Origin: Hyphomicrobiaceae bacterium
GTDB taxonomy: Bacteria > Pseudomonadota > Alphaproteobacteria > Rhizobiales > Hyphomicrobiaceae
DNA length: 64,000 bases
Assembly: GCA_021775735.1 (NCBI GenBank)
Contig: JAJFHG010000059.1
Location: 62,001-126,000 of the forward strand
Direction of reading: 5' to 3'
Below, piece after piece: positions 34,971 to 46,640 of the stretch; the first letter of the stretch is position 1; each line of letters starts with the position of its first letter. The notes below the pieces were generated by a model, which was not told the DNA's origin, made no database searches, and saw nothing but the letters and a program-made list of their open reading frames with translations. Position numbers and translations under genes: made by a program.

Positions 34971-36767
34971 ATGAGCATCAAGTTGCAATTGCCAGAGCTC
35001 ACCGACTTGAGACCACGTCTCGTTGTGATCGGTGTAGGTGGTGCGGGCTGCAATGCCATCAATAATATGATTGCAGCTGGCTTGGACGGCGTTGAATTTG
35101 TCGTTGCCAACACGGATGCGCAAGCACTTGCTGCATCAAGCGCTGAGCATCGCTTGCAACTGGGCGCTGAATTGACAGAAGGCCTTGGCGCGGGATCGAA
35201 ACCTGAGATTGGCAAGGCGGCTGCCGAAGAAGCGATTGAAGACATTCGGGCTCAGGTTTCTGGTGCCAATATGGTCTTTATCGCAGCAGGAATGGGCGGT
35301 GGCACGGGCACAGGTGCGGCGGCAACGATTGCCGCTGTGGCCCGTGAGATGGGTATTCTCACTGTTGGCGTGGTGACGAAGCCGTTTCAGTTTGAAGGTG
35401 CGCGGCGCATGCGCATTGCCGAGGCGGGCATTGCAGAGCTGAAGTGCAACGTCGATACGTTGATCGTTATTCCAAACCAGAATCTGTTCCGGCTTGCCAA
35501 TGAAAAGACAACCTTCTCAGAAGCTTTTGTTCTGGCCGACCAGGTTCTGTTTTCAGGCGTTGCCTGCATTGTTGATTTGATCATCAAAGAGGGTCTTATC
35601 AATCTTGACTTTGCAGACGTCAGAACTGTGATCAGTGGTATGGGCTCTGCGATGATGGGCACAGGTGAAGCTGCTGGCGAGCGTCGGGCCATCGTTGCTG
35701 CTGAAGAGGCGATTGCAAATCCGCTGTTAGACGATGTTTCGCTAGAGGGCGCGCGCGGGTTGTTGCTATCGATTACAGGTGGCTCTGATCTGACGCTCTA
35801 CGAAGTCGATGAAGCGGCGAGCCGGGTCAGAGAAGAAGTGGATCCAGATGCCAACATTATTGTTGGTGCGACGTATGATCAAAGCCTTGGTGATCGCGTG
35901 CGGGTCTCGATTGTGGCCTCGGGCATGAAAAAGGGTGCGGGCACGGAAAGCCCCTTGGACTGGAAGGCACCTCCGCCCCTATCGCCATCTGAGATGCCCG
36001 TCACACCAAATATGTTTTCAGCACAGGCTGACAGCGAAACACCTGTTGGTTCGGCCCGGACCGATATGCAGATTGAGAGCGCGCAGAATGTGCAGCAGCG
36101 CTTAACGGAAGCTTTGCAAGCGGAACCAACAGTTCCTGGTGAGCCGCATCTGCCACCAACTGCTGACGCCGTCCCACCTATTCCCATCACACGTTATGCA
36201 GGCGAAACTGATTTTGATCCTGCCCAACCAACACCAATGGCAAATGAGGGCGGAAGCGCTTGGAGTGGTGCAGGCGATGTGACGATTGAAGATGGTTTGC
36301 CGCCGCTTCCAAATACACATACGCCCGCGACCCAATACGATGCGCCTGCAACGTCTCATTATGCAGAGTCGCAGGACTTTCAGCCCGCGATGGCGGAGCA
36401 AATTCCACGCGCTGGTCGGCGCATGCCAAGTGTTGAAGATTTTCCACCCCACGCCCAGATGGAATACCATCACAAACAAGCTCAAGGGCAGGCGTCAGGC
36501 GGACCTGGTTTTAGCGACCCGTTCGCTCACGAAGCGCCACGCAAGCGAACACTCCTGGATCGCCTAACAGGACGTACAAGACGTAAGGGTGATTCGTTTG
36601 TGGATAAGCCAAATTCAGAATCGGAACTGCAATCAAGTTCTGAGATACACCAAAATGATTCGCCTAAACAGCGTATAGAACAGGCCTATGAAGGGTCTGA
36701 AGGTGAACCTCAAGAACGCCATCAAGATGCTGATCTACCAATGTTTTTTGGTCGGATCGCAAAGTAG
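34971..36767 (+). CDS. ftsZ: Cell division GTPase FtsZ with long C-terminal linker
   Basis: 598 aa. Residues about 15-330 are the tubulin-like core with [15 protein letters not shown], the GTP signature [15 protein letters not shown], and the T7 region [11 protein letters not shown]. About 250 residues of disordered linker follow, rich in Pro, Gln and Ala, a Hyphomicrobiales habit. The C-terminal peptide reads [11 protein letters not shown], recognisable against the usual D-[IL]-P-x-F but with an altered end. It forms the Z ring. A weak AAATGG/CCATTT hairpin with TTT lies just downstream. Confidence 0.97.
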   Translation: MSIKLQLPELTDLRPRLVVIGVGGAGCNAINNMIAAGLDGVEFVVANTDAQALAASSAEHRLQLGAELTEGLGAGSKPEIGKAAAEEAIEDIRAQVSGANMVFIAAGMGGGTGTGAAATIAAVAREMGILTVGVVTKPFQFEGARRMRIAEAGIAELKCNVDTLIVIPNQNLFRLANEKTTFSEAFVLADQVLFSGVACIVDLIIKEGLINLDFADVRTVISGMGSAMMGTGEAAGERRAIVAAEEAIANPLLDDVSLEGARGLLLSITGGSDLTLYEVDEAASRVREEVDPDANIIVGATYDQSLGDRVRVSIVASGMKKGAGTESPLDWKAPPPLSPSEMPVTPNMFSAQADSETPVGSARTDMQIESAQNVQQRLTEALQAEPTVPGEPHLPPTADAVPPIPITRYAGETDFDPAQPTPMANEGGSAWSGAGDVTIEDGLPPLPNTHTPATQYDAPATSHYAESQDFQPAMAEQIPRAGRRMPSVEDFPPHAQMEYHHKQAQGQASGGPGFSDPFAHEAPRKRTLLDRLTGRTRRKGDSFVDKPNSESELQSSSEIHQNDSPKQRIEQAYEGSEGEPQERHQDADLPMFFGRIAK

Positions 36768-36777
36768 AAAGTTGACC

Positions 36778-36802
36778 AAATGGGAAGCTTTCCTGGCCAT
36801 TT
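36778..36802 (+). terminator. Weak terminator-like hairpin after ftsZ
   Basis: AAATGG (36778-36783) pairs with CCATTT (36797-36802), with GGAAGCTTTCC inside; a few T follow. It could partly separate ftsZ from lpxC transcription. Confidence 0.35.
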
Positions 36803-36912
36803 TCAATTTGATTGCAAGACAGTAACACTTGGTAAGAAACCGTGATTTGTAGTCGTCCATACACCCAGGTATCGTTTGTTTATTCGAGACCGTGTTCGAA
36901 TTACCTCAGATG

Positions 36913-36946
36913 GTCTCATTGCTCCCGAGGGGGGCGGCAATGAGAC
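36913..36946 (+). promoter_or_regulatory. Hairpin in the lpxC leader
   Basis: GTCTCATTGC (36913-36922) and GCAATGAGAC (36937-36946) are exact complements over 10 bp. The loop can continue pairing through CTCCC/GGGGG. It lies 111 nt before the lpxC ATG and after the TTTGTTTATTCGAG stretch that may hold the promoter. Confidence 0.55.
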
Positions 36947-37056
36947 TGACACGTAACAGAATTACTGAGGCTTTGAACAAAGGTTATGGGGGTGGCAGTT
37001 CGCTGATCTTAGACGATCGTGGGCATGGCCATTTAGGGACCGAGGGACGGCGCAAA

Positions 37057-38004
37057 ATGTCGAATCGCTTTATCGGCGCACGGCAGACCACGATAGCTCA
37101 AGAAATTGAGCTGAGGGGGACGGGGGTACATAGTGGAGCTCCAGTTTCAGTTCTTCTGCATCCAGCAGAACCTGACACTGGGCTCCGTTTTTATGTCACC
37201 AAACGCGGATCCATCATTGCGGATATCCCGGCACAGGTAAGTCAGGTTAAAAATCTGACATTGTGCACGGTGATTGGTGATGATGCTGGTGTGACCGTAT
37301 CGACCGTCGAACATCTATTGGCAGCGTTGCGTGGCCTGTCTGTCGACAACTGCATTATTGAGATCGACAGCAAAGAAGTTCCGATTATGGATGGCAGCTC
37401 AGCTGCCTTTGTGGAGGCGATCGACGAAGTTGGTATCCGCCAGCTCGACGCGCCTCGTAAATTTATCAAGGTTCTGAAACCAATCCGTATTCAGGAAGGT
37501 GATTGTTGGGGTGAACTGACCCCGCACTCAGGTTTCCATCTCGACGTTGAGATTGATTTCCCATGTGATGTGATTGGCAAGCAGCGCTTGTCGTTCGAGA
37601 TGAACCCAGCCATTTTCCGTCACGAATTGTCTCGCGCCCGTACGTTTGGTTTTATGAGTGATGTAGAGCGACTGTGGAAAGCAGGCCTCGCGCTGGGTGC
37701 AAGCCTCGACAATACGGTTGCTATTGGCGACGATAAAATCATGAACAAGGAAGGTCTGCGCGATCCTCTTGAGTTTGTGCGCCACAAAATGCTCGATGCT
37801 GTTGGTGATTTGAGCTTAGCTGGCCAGCCGCTGCTTGGTGCGTTTCGCTCAGTGCGTGGTGGTCATCGGCTCAATTCGCTGGTCGTTCAGGCTCTTCTGG
37901 CTGATAGCTCAGCTTGGACGTTGGTTGAAGCTCCGCGGGTACGCGATGTTTCGATCGCAACACAGCCTTACCAGGTGGCTCCAGCTTTGGCCGCAGGCGA
38001 GTAA
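37057..38004 (+). CDS. lpxC: UDP-3-O-acyl-N-acetylglucosamine deacetylase LpxC
   Basis: 315 aa from the ATG at 37057, which has GAGGGA upstream and gives the family length. A 55-codon in-frame extension to 36892 runs through the leader hairpin and is rejected. Signature pieces are QTTIAQEIELRGTGVHSG, TVEHLLAALRGLSVDN (zinc histidine), MDGSSAAFVE, FMSDVERLWKAGLALGAS and RHKMLDAVGDLSL with the HxxxD metal site. It is the committed step of lipid A synthesis, in the cytoplasm. Confidence 0.96.
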   Translation: MSNRFIGARQTTIAQEIELRGTGVHSGAPVSVLLHPAEPDTGLRFYVTKRGSIIADIPAQVSQVKNLTLCTVIGDDAGVTVSTVEHLLAALRGLSVDNCIIEIDSKEVPIMDGSSAAFVEAIDEVGIRQLDAPRKFIKVLKPIRIQEGDCWGELTPHSGFHLDVEIDFPCDVIGKQRLSFEMNPAIFRHELSRARTFGFMSDVERLWKAGLALGASLDNTVAIGDDKIMNKEGLRDPLEFVRHKMLDAVGDLSLAGQPLLGAFRSVRGGHRLNSLVVQALLADSSAWTLVEAPRVRDVSIATQPYQVAPALAAGE

Positions 38005-38371
38005 GTCTGCCCATATCCTTTGATTTCAAGACGATTTGAGTGCGCGGCGATTGCGGCGCGCTCGCGTGGGCTGAATTCGTCTTGATGCTAATTCTATGAG
38101 GCTATCTGGCCCCTTCATCGCGCGCGAAGCAGGCCTCTGCCAGCCCCAGAACAACCATATTCCAAAGCTAAACAACGGGTTGAATGGGATAATTAGCTTT
38201 TTCGCTCGAATTGAAACGCGCGGCTCGCTAGAATACCGCATCGAGTCCGTTGGAAAAGTGGCGTATGAAGCTGTGATGACGGGGCAAGCCCCTGAATTGA
38301 GATGAGAAGACTTGAGCTCAAAAAGCTCAACATATTAGTTTGCACGAACACACGAACATATAGGCGTCGGG
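38005..38371. other. Intergenic region between lpxC and bamD with three hairpins
   Basis: TCAAGACGA (38026-38034) pairs with TCGTCTTGA (38077-38085), enclosing a GC-rich inner stem, probably a 3' end or terminator for lpxC. GGGGC/GCCCC lies near 38281-38292. TTGAGCT/AGCTCAA is at 38312-38330. A 69-codon plus-strand frame (38096-38305) has no support. Confidence 0.5.
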
Positions 38372-39247
38372 ATGGCCGGGGGAATTTATAGACTTAAGCA
38401 AGGTGTGGTGCGCGGTGCGCGCCCATTTGTGTTTGTCTTAACGGGTCTTGCCGTCACCGCGTGTGCGTCTGCTGACATTACAACGTCGCTCAATCCAGAC
38501 CCGCCTGAAAAGATTTATAATTCGGCTGATGCGCTGATGACGGCTGGCAAGTTTCAAGAGGCTGCCAAGAAGTTTGAAGACCTGGATCGGTCACACCCGT
38601 ATGCACCTGAAGCGCGCCGCGCGATGGTTCTTGCCGCTTATAGTTATTACAAAGCAGGCAAGTTGCCAGAGGCAATTGTTGCAGCACAGCGCTACACGAG
38701 CTTGCATCCTGGGACGAAGGATGCCCCGTTTGCGCATCACATCATTGCCTCGGCTTACTTCGATGAAATGAAGAAGCCGAACCGGGACCAATCCTCGACC
38801 CTGAAGGCTGTGAAAGAGCTGAAGAAGTTGCGCTCTCTCTATCCTGACAGCAAGTATGCCAAAATTGCAGAAAACCGTATTCGTTTGGCAGAAGACACCT
38901 TGGCTGCCTCAGAGATGCAAGTCGGGCGCTACTACCTGAAGCGTAATAATCATGTCGGGGCCATCAATCGCTTCAGGACGGTGGTGTCGAAATATCAAAC
39001 AACGGCCCACGTTGAAGAAGCCCTGATGCGGCTGACGGAAAGCTACATGGCGCTGGGCGTTGTCAATGAAGCGCAAACTGCGGCTGCTGTCTTGGGACAT
39101 AACTTCCCGCAAAGCCCGTGGTATAAGGATGCTTATGCGTTGCTGCAATCTGGTGGACTTGCTCCGCGTGAAGATGGTGGCTCGTGGATATCGAAGACTT
39201 GGAAGTCGCTCCCGAGTTTCTCGCTTGGTGGACCTAAGAACGGTTAG
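38372..39247 (+). CDS. bamD: Outer-membrane assembly lipoprotein BamD
   Basis: 291 aa. A lipoprotein signal peptide ends with lipobox VTAC (residues about 28-31). Five TPR-like repeats follow (YNSADALMTAGKFQEAAKKFEDLDRSHPY and similar). It is an essential part of the BAM complex that inserts beta-barrel proteins, anchored at the inner face of the outer membrane. The order lpxC-bamD is typical of Hyphomicrobiales, but recN, often found next, is absent here. Confidence 0.95.
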   Translation: MAGGIYRLKQGVVRGARPFVFVLTGLAVTACASADITTSLNPDPPEKIYNSADALMTAGKFQEAAKKFEDLDRSHPYAPEARRAMVLAAYSYYKAGKLPEAIVAAQRYTSLHPGTKDAPFAHHIIASAYFDEMKKPNRDQSSTLKAVKELKKLRSLYPDSKYAKIAENRIRLAEDTLAASEMQVGRYYLKRNNHVGAINRFRTVVSKYQTTAHVEEALMRLTESYMALGVVNEAQTAAAVLGHNFPQSPWYKDAYALLQSGGLAPREDGGSWISKTWKSLPSFSLGGPKNG

Positions 39248-39418
39248 CCTTTGACTTGCGTCCCTGTCTGTTTTCTTGTCTGCTTTTACAGATCAGATTT
39301 GCGGCGCCTACTTCACCTCAATGATATCACCGACTATACCAACCTTCGTGTTCCAAATCTTGGTGCATCCTGGGTTCACGTGTATTTTGTTTCGCCCAAC
39401 CATTTCTCAGACCCCTAA

Positions 39419-41566
<2,148 letters not shown>

Positions 41567-41611
41567 TGTGACTGCTTCAGATTTTACAGACGACATCAAA
41601 AGGAATAAGAA

Positions 41612-42001
41612 ATGCCACTTTTGCGTATTGATTTGATTGAAGGCCGTACAGATGATGAGCTGAAGACTTTGCTGGACGCGCTACATCGCGCCATGGTTGA
41701 GGCGTTCAAGGTTCCCGTGCGCGACCGTTATCAAATTGTCCATGAGCATAACCCAACCCGCATGATCATTGAAGATACGGGGCTTGATATTCCACGCACT
41801 GACAAGGTCGTCTTTTTGCAGGTGACATCAAGGCCGCGTGGCGTTGAGAAAAAGAAAGAGTTCTATCGACTCATGTGCGAGGAACTTGAAAAGTCCTGCG
41901 GCATTAAAAGTTCAGACGTTGTGTTCTCGATGGTTGAGAATAGCGATGAAGATTGGTCGTTTGGTCTTGGGCGCGCGCAATTCTTAACGGGCGAACTCTA
42001 A
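41612..42001 (+). CDS. Tautomerase family protein
   Basis: 129 aa. It starts MPLLRIDLIEGRTDDEL, so the catalytic N-terminal proline is residue 2 (Pro1 after Met removal). The longer length and RDRYQIVHEHNPTRMII place it with tautomerase_2 proteins rather than the 62-aa 4-oxalocrotonate tautomerase. A keto-enol isomerase or hydratase role is inferred; the substrate is unknown. AAAGGAATAAG precedes the ATG. It is convergent with the aminopeptidase P gene with only about 10 nt between them. Confidence 0.85.
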   Translation: MPLLRIDLIEGRTDDELKTLLDALHRAMVEAFKVPVRDRYQIVHEHNPTRMIIEDTGLDIPRTDKVVFLQVTSRPRGVEKKKEFYRLMCEELEKSCGIKSSDVVFSMVENSDEDWSFGLGRAQFLTGEL

Positions 42002-42011
42002 CCTGATCTGG

Positions 42012-43829
42012 TTATAGCGGTTCAGTGGCACCCTTAAGCCAAAGTCGTGCATCGGAGGGCAAGGCGCCTGTAAGGCGCTTTCGCACGTCGCTATGATAGG
42101 CGTTGATCCAATCGACTTCCATTGGTGTGAGAAGGTCCTTATCAATTAAGGTTCGATCATAGGGAGCGAGGGTGAGAGTCTCGAAAGACATCATCTCGCG
42201 TTCGCCCCCCTTAACGTGTTCGACCGGGCGCACTAAAACCAAATTCTCGATGCGAATGCCATAGGCCCCTTGCTTGTAAAACCCAGGTTCGTTGGACAGG
42301 ATCATGCCGGGTTCCAAGGCCACCATGCCAGCGCGCGAAATAGATTGCGGGCCTTCATGTACTGATAAGTAGCTGCCAACGCCATGGCCCGTGCCATGGT
42401 CAAAGTCGAGGCCGTGCTGCCACAAGGCATGGCGTGCAAGGGGGTCGAGGTCAATCCCGCGCGTTCCTTTGGGAAAGCGCGCTGCAGAAATTGCAACGTG
42501 ACCTTTAAGAACAAGGGTGTAGTGACGGCGCATGGTCGATGTCGGACTTCCAATTGCCATCGTGCGGGTGATGTCGGTCGTGCCGTCGAGATATTGCGCT
42601 CCTGAATCGACCAGCAACAATTCGCCCCGCTTTAGCTTGCGGTTCGATTTTGGGCTAACACGATAATGGACGATGGCCCCATTGGGTCCGCTGCCCGAAA
42701 TGGTGTCGAATGATATTTCTTGCAGGGCGCCAGTTTCGGCGCGAAAGCGCTCCAGATTTTCGACGACCGTGATTTCATCGAGGGACGTTCTGCTTTCAAT
42801 CTCGCCCTCAAGCCAGCTCAGAAATCGAACGAGCGCCACACCGTCGCGTTCATGTGCTTGGCGACTGCCTTCGATTTCAGCGCCATTCTTAATGGCTTTA
42901 AGGCCAAGGCACGGGTCGCGACCGACATGATACGCTTTGTTGGACCCCAACGTGCTGTGGAACCAATAGGCTGCTGTCGCTGGATCAATGCGGGCAATCT
43001 TGCCGTTAGACTTGAGCTTGCGCACGCGATGACGCAACTCCTCTGGAGCGCTTATTTTCAGAGTACCTTTGAGCGCGCGTTTTACATCGGCCGGGATCTT
43101 TTCTGGTGCTATAAAAAGTTCAGGCTTTCCACTCTTGGGGACAAGCGCAAAGGCAAGTGCGACGGGTGTATGAGGAATGTCCCTGCCACGAATGTTAAAC
43201 AGCCACGCGATGGAATCTGGTTGTGTCAGGACAGCGTAATCTTCGCCGCTCTCCTTTAGGAGGCACTGGACGTCTGAAATTTTCTGTTCAGCGGTTGCGC
43301 CTGCAAATTTAAGTGGGTGCAATGAGATAGGTGTTATTTCGGTCTTTGGGCGTTCCGTGCCCCAGATTTTATCAACCAGGTTGCGTGCCATTGGTTTGAG
43401 TTTGATGCCCGCTTTGCTGAGATCGGTCTTCAACTGTTTGACTTCAGATATGGTGACGAGCCAGGGATCAAACCCAAGTGTATCGCCGCGCTTTAACGTT
43501 TCCATAGCCCAGGGTGCGATCTGGGTTCTGGCCAATCCGGGATAGGCAAAAAGTTTGGGGTCAGTCTCTAGCCCGACCTGAACGGTATAACGACCATCAA
43601 CAAAAACTGCGGCCTTGCGTGCTGCAATGACAGCGGCCCCCGCGCTCCCTGAGAATCCAGTAAGCCATTTTAGGCGCTCTGTGTGAGGTGCAACGTATTC
43701 GCCTTGGTGTTCGTCTGCGCGCGGTACAAGATAAGCGTCTACATTGGCTGATTTCATCGCGGCTCTGATTGCGGTTAGTTTGTCAGCCGCTGCTGCGGGA
43801 TCGGGTGGAGAATCAAAAGTCTGAAACAT
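42012..43829 (-). CDS. pepP: Aminopeptidase P family (Xaa-Pro aminopeptidase)
   Basis: 605 aa, the long three-domain form. Two creatinase-like N-terminal domains precede the M24 catalytic domain. Metal ligands are visible: the aspartates in LLVDSGAQYLDGTTDITRT, histidine in GHGVGSYLSVHEGP, and glutamates in NEPGFY and RIENLV. It removes N-terminal residues before proline, in the cytoplasm (no signal peptide). A downstream gene in the same direction is not present; prmA lies upstream, 34 nt away. Confidence 0.93.
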   Translation of the reverse strand: MFQTFDSPPDPAAAADKLTAIRAAMKSANVDAYLVPRADEHQGEYVAPHTERLKWLTGFSGSAGAAVIAARKAAVFVDGRYTVQVGLETDPKLFAYPGLARTQIAPWAMETLKRGDTLGFDPWLVTISEVKQLKTDLSKAGIKLKPMARNLVDKIWGTERPKTEITPISLHPLKFAGATAEQKISDVQCLLKESGEDYAVLTQPDSIAWLFNIRGRDIPHTPVALAFALVPKSGKPELFIAPEKIPADVKRALKGTLKISAPEELRHRVRKLKSNGKIARIDPATAAYWFHSTLGSNKAYHVGRDPCLGLKAIKNGAEIEGSRQAHERDGVALVRFLSWLEGEIESRTSLDEITVVENLERFRAETGALQEISFDTISGSGPNGAIVHYRVSPKSNRKLKRGELLLVDSGAQYLDGTTDITRTMAIGSPTSTMRRHYTLVLKGHVAISAARFPKGTRGIDLDPLARHALWQHGLDFDHGTGHGVGSYLSVHEGPQSISRAGMVALEPGMILSNEPGFYKQGAYGIRIENLVLVRPVEHVKGGEREMMSFETLTLAPYDRTLIDKDLLTPMEVDWINAYHSDVRKRLTGALPSDARLWLKGATEPL

Positions 43830-43863
43830 GACGCGTTGGGACCTGCCATTTTATTGTGTTGGC

Positions 43864-44763
43864 TTACAAGGCGCGCGAAAGGGTCAGCGTTGTCCAGCCG
43901 TGGAGTTTCATCTTAGAGCACACCTGAAAGCCATGGGCGAGATAGCGCGCCTGTACTTCACTCGCTTGTGTGTTGAGAATACCAGAAAGAATAAGCTTAC
44001 CGCCAATTTGTGAGGCACCTGCGATCTCAGCCGCCAGCGTGAGTAAGGGGGCGGCAAGAATATTGGCGATGATCAGATCAAAGGGCGTGCGGGCGCGCAA
44101 CTGAGGGTGATTGAGACCTGCGGCCGTTACTGTTGTGATGTGTGTGTGGGCACCGTTTTGGCGCACATTGTTAGCCGCGACGATCACCGATTGCGGATCA
44201 AGATCACTGGCAATGATGCTGGCATTGGGTTTTGCACGTGCCAATGCAATTGACAGAACGGCCGATCCGCACCCCAAATCCAACGCATTTTGTACCGAGC
44301 TTGTTCGCGTAACGTGGTCAATGGCAAGAAGGCAACCATAGGTGGTGGCATGATGAGCGGTGCCAAAGGCCTCGCCAGCGTCGATCAATATGGAATTAGG
44401 TCCGCGTGCCACACGGTGTTGATCGTGACTACCGTAAATCGTGTATCGTCCCGCTTCAACGGGCGGCAAAGCGGCCTGTGACAGCGCCACCCAATTGTTG
44501 TCTGGTATAGATTCTGGTGTGAAGTTATTGGCGGAAACATCAAGGCACATTGCCATGGTTTCTACGAGATGGCCCGTGTCTTCAGTATTATTGAAGTAAG
44601 ATTCTATTCGCCAGTTTTTGACTTCACCTGAACCACCGTCTTCTCGTACTTCAAAAATGGTCAATGCATCGGGAGTTGGTATGAGCAGTTCTTGAAGAAG
44701 GCTTGCTGCCCGGTGGGCGGCGTCACGCTCTGCGCATTCATAGACAATTTTTTGCTGTGACAT
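43864..44763 (-). CDS. prmA: Ribosomal protein L11 methyltransferase
   Basis: 299 aa. The SAM-binding motif NALDLGCGSAVLSIALA, ASDLDPQSV and DLIIANILAAPLLTLA (the PrmA NILA motif) are clear, preceded by FGTAHHATTYGCL. It trimethylates L11 in the cytoplasm. It probably forms a short operon with pepP downstream, as seen in many Hyphomicrobiales. Confidence 0.94.
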   Translation of the reverse strand: MSQQKIVYECAERDAAHRAASLLQELLIPTPDALTIFEVREDGGSGEVKNWRIESYFNNTEDTGHLVETMAMCLDVSANNFTPESIPDNNWVALSQAALPPVEAGRYTIYGSHDQHRVARGPNSILIDAGEAFGTAHHATTYGCLLAIDHVTRTSSVQNALDLGCGSAVLSIALARAKPNASIIASDLDPQSVIVAANNVRQNGAHTHITTVTAAGLNHPQLRARTPFDLIIANILAAPLLTLAAEIAGASQIGGKLILSGILNTQASEVQARYLAHGFQVCSKMKLHGWTTLTLSRAL

Positions 44764-44839
44764 CTGCGTCCGATTTCAAATAGTGAGTGGTATGGCTCGC
44801 AGCTATGTCGTGCAACCGTGGGGTCCAGTTGAGTTGGCT

Positions 44840-46273
44840 TTAAGAGGTGCGACCCTCAATTTCAACACCTTCCGCCTCATCGACATCAGCAAGATTGTCA
44901 AGGAATACGTCCCACTTGGCATCAAGATGTTCACTGGCATCATAAGGCGGTAACGTTTCAAACCTTCCGTCTTCGTGCTCGGTAACAATGCCATCATCAA
45001 TCAGTCGACCCAGGGCATCTTCAAGATCAAAATCAACGATCACGTCAAATGTTTCATACAGATAATGTTCAATCGCTGCGTCGATGGCGTCTAGGTCTTT
45101 GCGTGTCGCTGTTTCTTTGGCCAACACCGAATAAAGCAGCATTTCCTCTTTGACGTCTTCTTCTGCTGCGCGCTCGGCCAACATCACCATGGCGCTGCGA
45201 TTGTCCGCCATCGAGTGAAAATAAAGGTTTTGTGCCATCACCACCATGTAGCGCTGCTTTTGATTGGAGAAACTCATGAATTGGCGAAATGCAACGGCTC
45301 CAAGGCCGGCAACGGCGCCAGCGGCAGCCACCGGGTTTGAGGCGATCAAGGCGAGTTTCCCCGCTGCACCAACCGCGCCAACACCAAGCCCACCACTGGC
45401 CGTGACGCCGAGTTTGACTTTATCGAAGAGACGAAAACGAACTTCCGTATTCGGGAAACACATTTCAATGTCGTTGCGGGGAATGTTTTTAAACAGCTTC
45501 ATGTAGATGCTGTCCTCGCTGACCGACTTTGGTAGCACAGACCTCAATTTCTTTAGGACTTTCTCAGCCTCGCGTCGGTTGAGTTTTTCCTTGGTCATGA
45601 TTTCGCGTAGGCGCTCCTCGTAGGGCTTCAATTTAAAAAGCACAAACAGGCGCTGGAAAATCGGAACATCAAATTCTTCACGGCGCAGGAATTTGCGCCA
45701 ACTGCGACGTGTATCGCGTCGGGTCGTGGCGCCTCGATAAAAAAGTAGACACTCATCAAATGCACCAAGGTCAACGAACAGATCGAGGCCGTAATGACTA
45801 TCTTTGGTGAGGATGATCTTGAGATCGTTCGGATCGACTTCCGTATAGTTGGCCTGAGCGAGAATAGCGCGCATTTCGCTCATTACCCGCGCTTGCATGT
45901 GCTCCAGCTCATCCTCAGAATGCTTGCGCGTAATCAGCAAGTCTGTATCCGGGCTAAATGGCTCATAGGATGGTTGTAATTCGAGCATGCGCGCGGTGTA
46001 TTTTTGGCGTCGCCAATACTCAAGATAGCGAAAGAAGCGGTGTGCTTTGCGGGCTTCGCCACTGGGCCAGGCTTCCGACACGGCCAGTCGATCAACCAAT
46101 GCAGAAATGGTGACGGGGATAAATGTTTCTCGTTCCGGAGTGGTGTCACTATCAAGCACGGGCTTGCTGACGCCCGAATTGGTGGGGGTGCTGGCAGCAT
46201 TTTCTGTGCTGGGTTCTTTCGCTGACGACATCATAGCTGTCATGTCACGCGCGACTACCTCACTTGAGGCCAT
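44840..46273 (-). CDS. DUF3754 (TMEM143-like) protein
   Basis: About 477 aa from ATG 46273 (AAGGAG nine nt upstream; a second ATG at 46279 has only 3 nt spacing). Soluble first half, then a segment YMKLFKNIPRNDIEMCFPN that I associate with DUF3754, followed by a glycine/alanine-rich hydrophobic hairpin (about 285-330, LGVTASGGLGVGAVG, KLALIASNPVAAAGAVAG). The C-terminal part is acidic. The family name comes from a mitochondrial protein; function unknown. Membrane association is inferred. Confidence 0.65.
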   Translation of the reverse strand: MASSEVVARDMTAMMSSAKEPSTENAASTPTNSGVSKPVLDSDTTPERETFIPVTISALVDRLAVSEAWPSGEARKAHRFFRYLEYWRRQKYTARMLELQPSYEPFSPDTDLLITRKHSEDELEHMQARVMSEMRAILAQANYTEVDPNDLKIILTKDSHYGLDLFVDLGAFDECLLFYRGATTRRDTRRSWRKFLRREEFDVPIFQRLFVLFKLKPYEERLREIMTKEKLNRREAEKVLKKLRSVLPKSVSEDSIYMKLFKNIPRNDIEMCFPNTEVRFRLFDKVKLGVTASGGLGVGAVGAAGKLALIASNPVAAAGAVAGLGAVAFRQFMSFSNQKQRYMVVMAQNLYFHSMADNRSAMVMLAERAAEEDVKEEMLLYSVLAKETATRKDLDAIDAAIEHYLYETFDVIVDFDLEDALGRLIDDGIVTEHEDGRFETLPPYDASEHLDAKWDVFLDNLADVDEAEGVEIEGRTS

Positions 46274-46279
46274 TGCCAT

Positions 46280-46640
46280 CCACTCCTTACAACGAAAGGC
46301 AGCATCTGCCGCCTCAGGCCTCGAGCCCGGTTTTTTCTACGTCCTTCGATCAGCCATTGTCGAGCCTAACCCGCCTGAAAGCCAAGAATTTGACTGGGAA
46401 TGAACTAAATTCGCTGATGTTAGGCGTGCCTGATTTGTTAATGCACTGAAAAGACAAGAAAAATTATGCTGACTGAGCTGTGTCATGAATATGTGAGGTG
46501 CCGTTGAGCTGGTTTTTGGTTGTGGGTAGAAGTGCAATAGAACTGAATAAAACCCCTATTGCCCCGGTAGCGCCTTTCTTCGATTGAAGCTAGTTTGCCT
46601 CTGAGTAGTAGTTGGCGGGTTCGCATCTGGGGGGGTAACG
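46280..46640. other. Divergent promoter region between the DUF3754 and J-domain genes
   Basis: AT-richer DNA with no gene of its own. GGGGGG precedes the GTG of the J-domain gene at 46641. I see no clear repeats or known operator. Confidence 0.4.

Noticed and set aside
36892-37056. N-terminal extension of LpxC
   Set aside because: It would make LpxC 55 residues too long and would translate through the leader hairpin. The ATG at 37057 has a ribosome site and the family length.
38096-38305. Plus-strand open frame of 69 codons between lpxC and bamD
   Set aside because: No ribosome site and no recognisable sequence; it is in a hairpin-rich gap.
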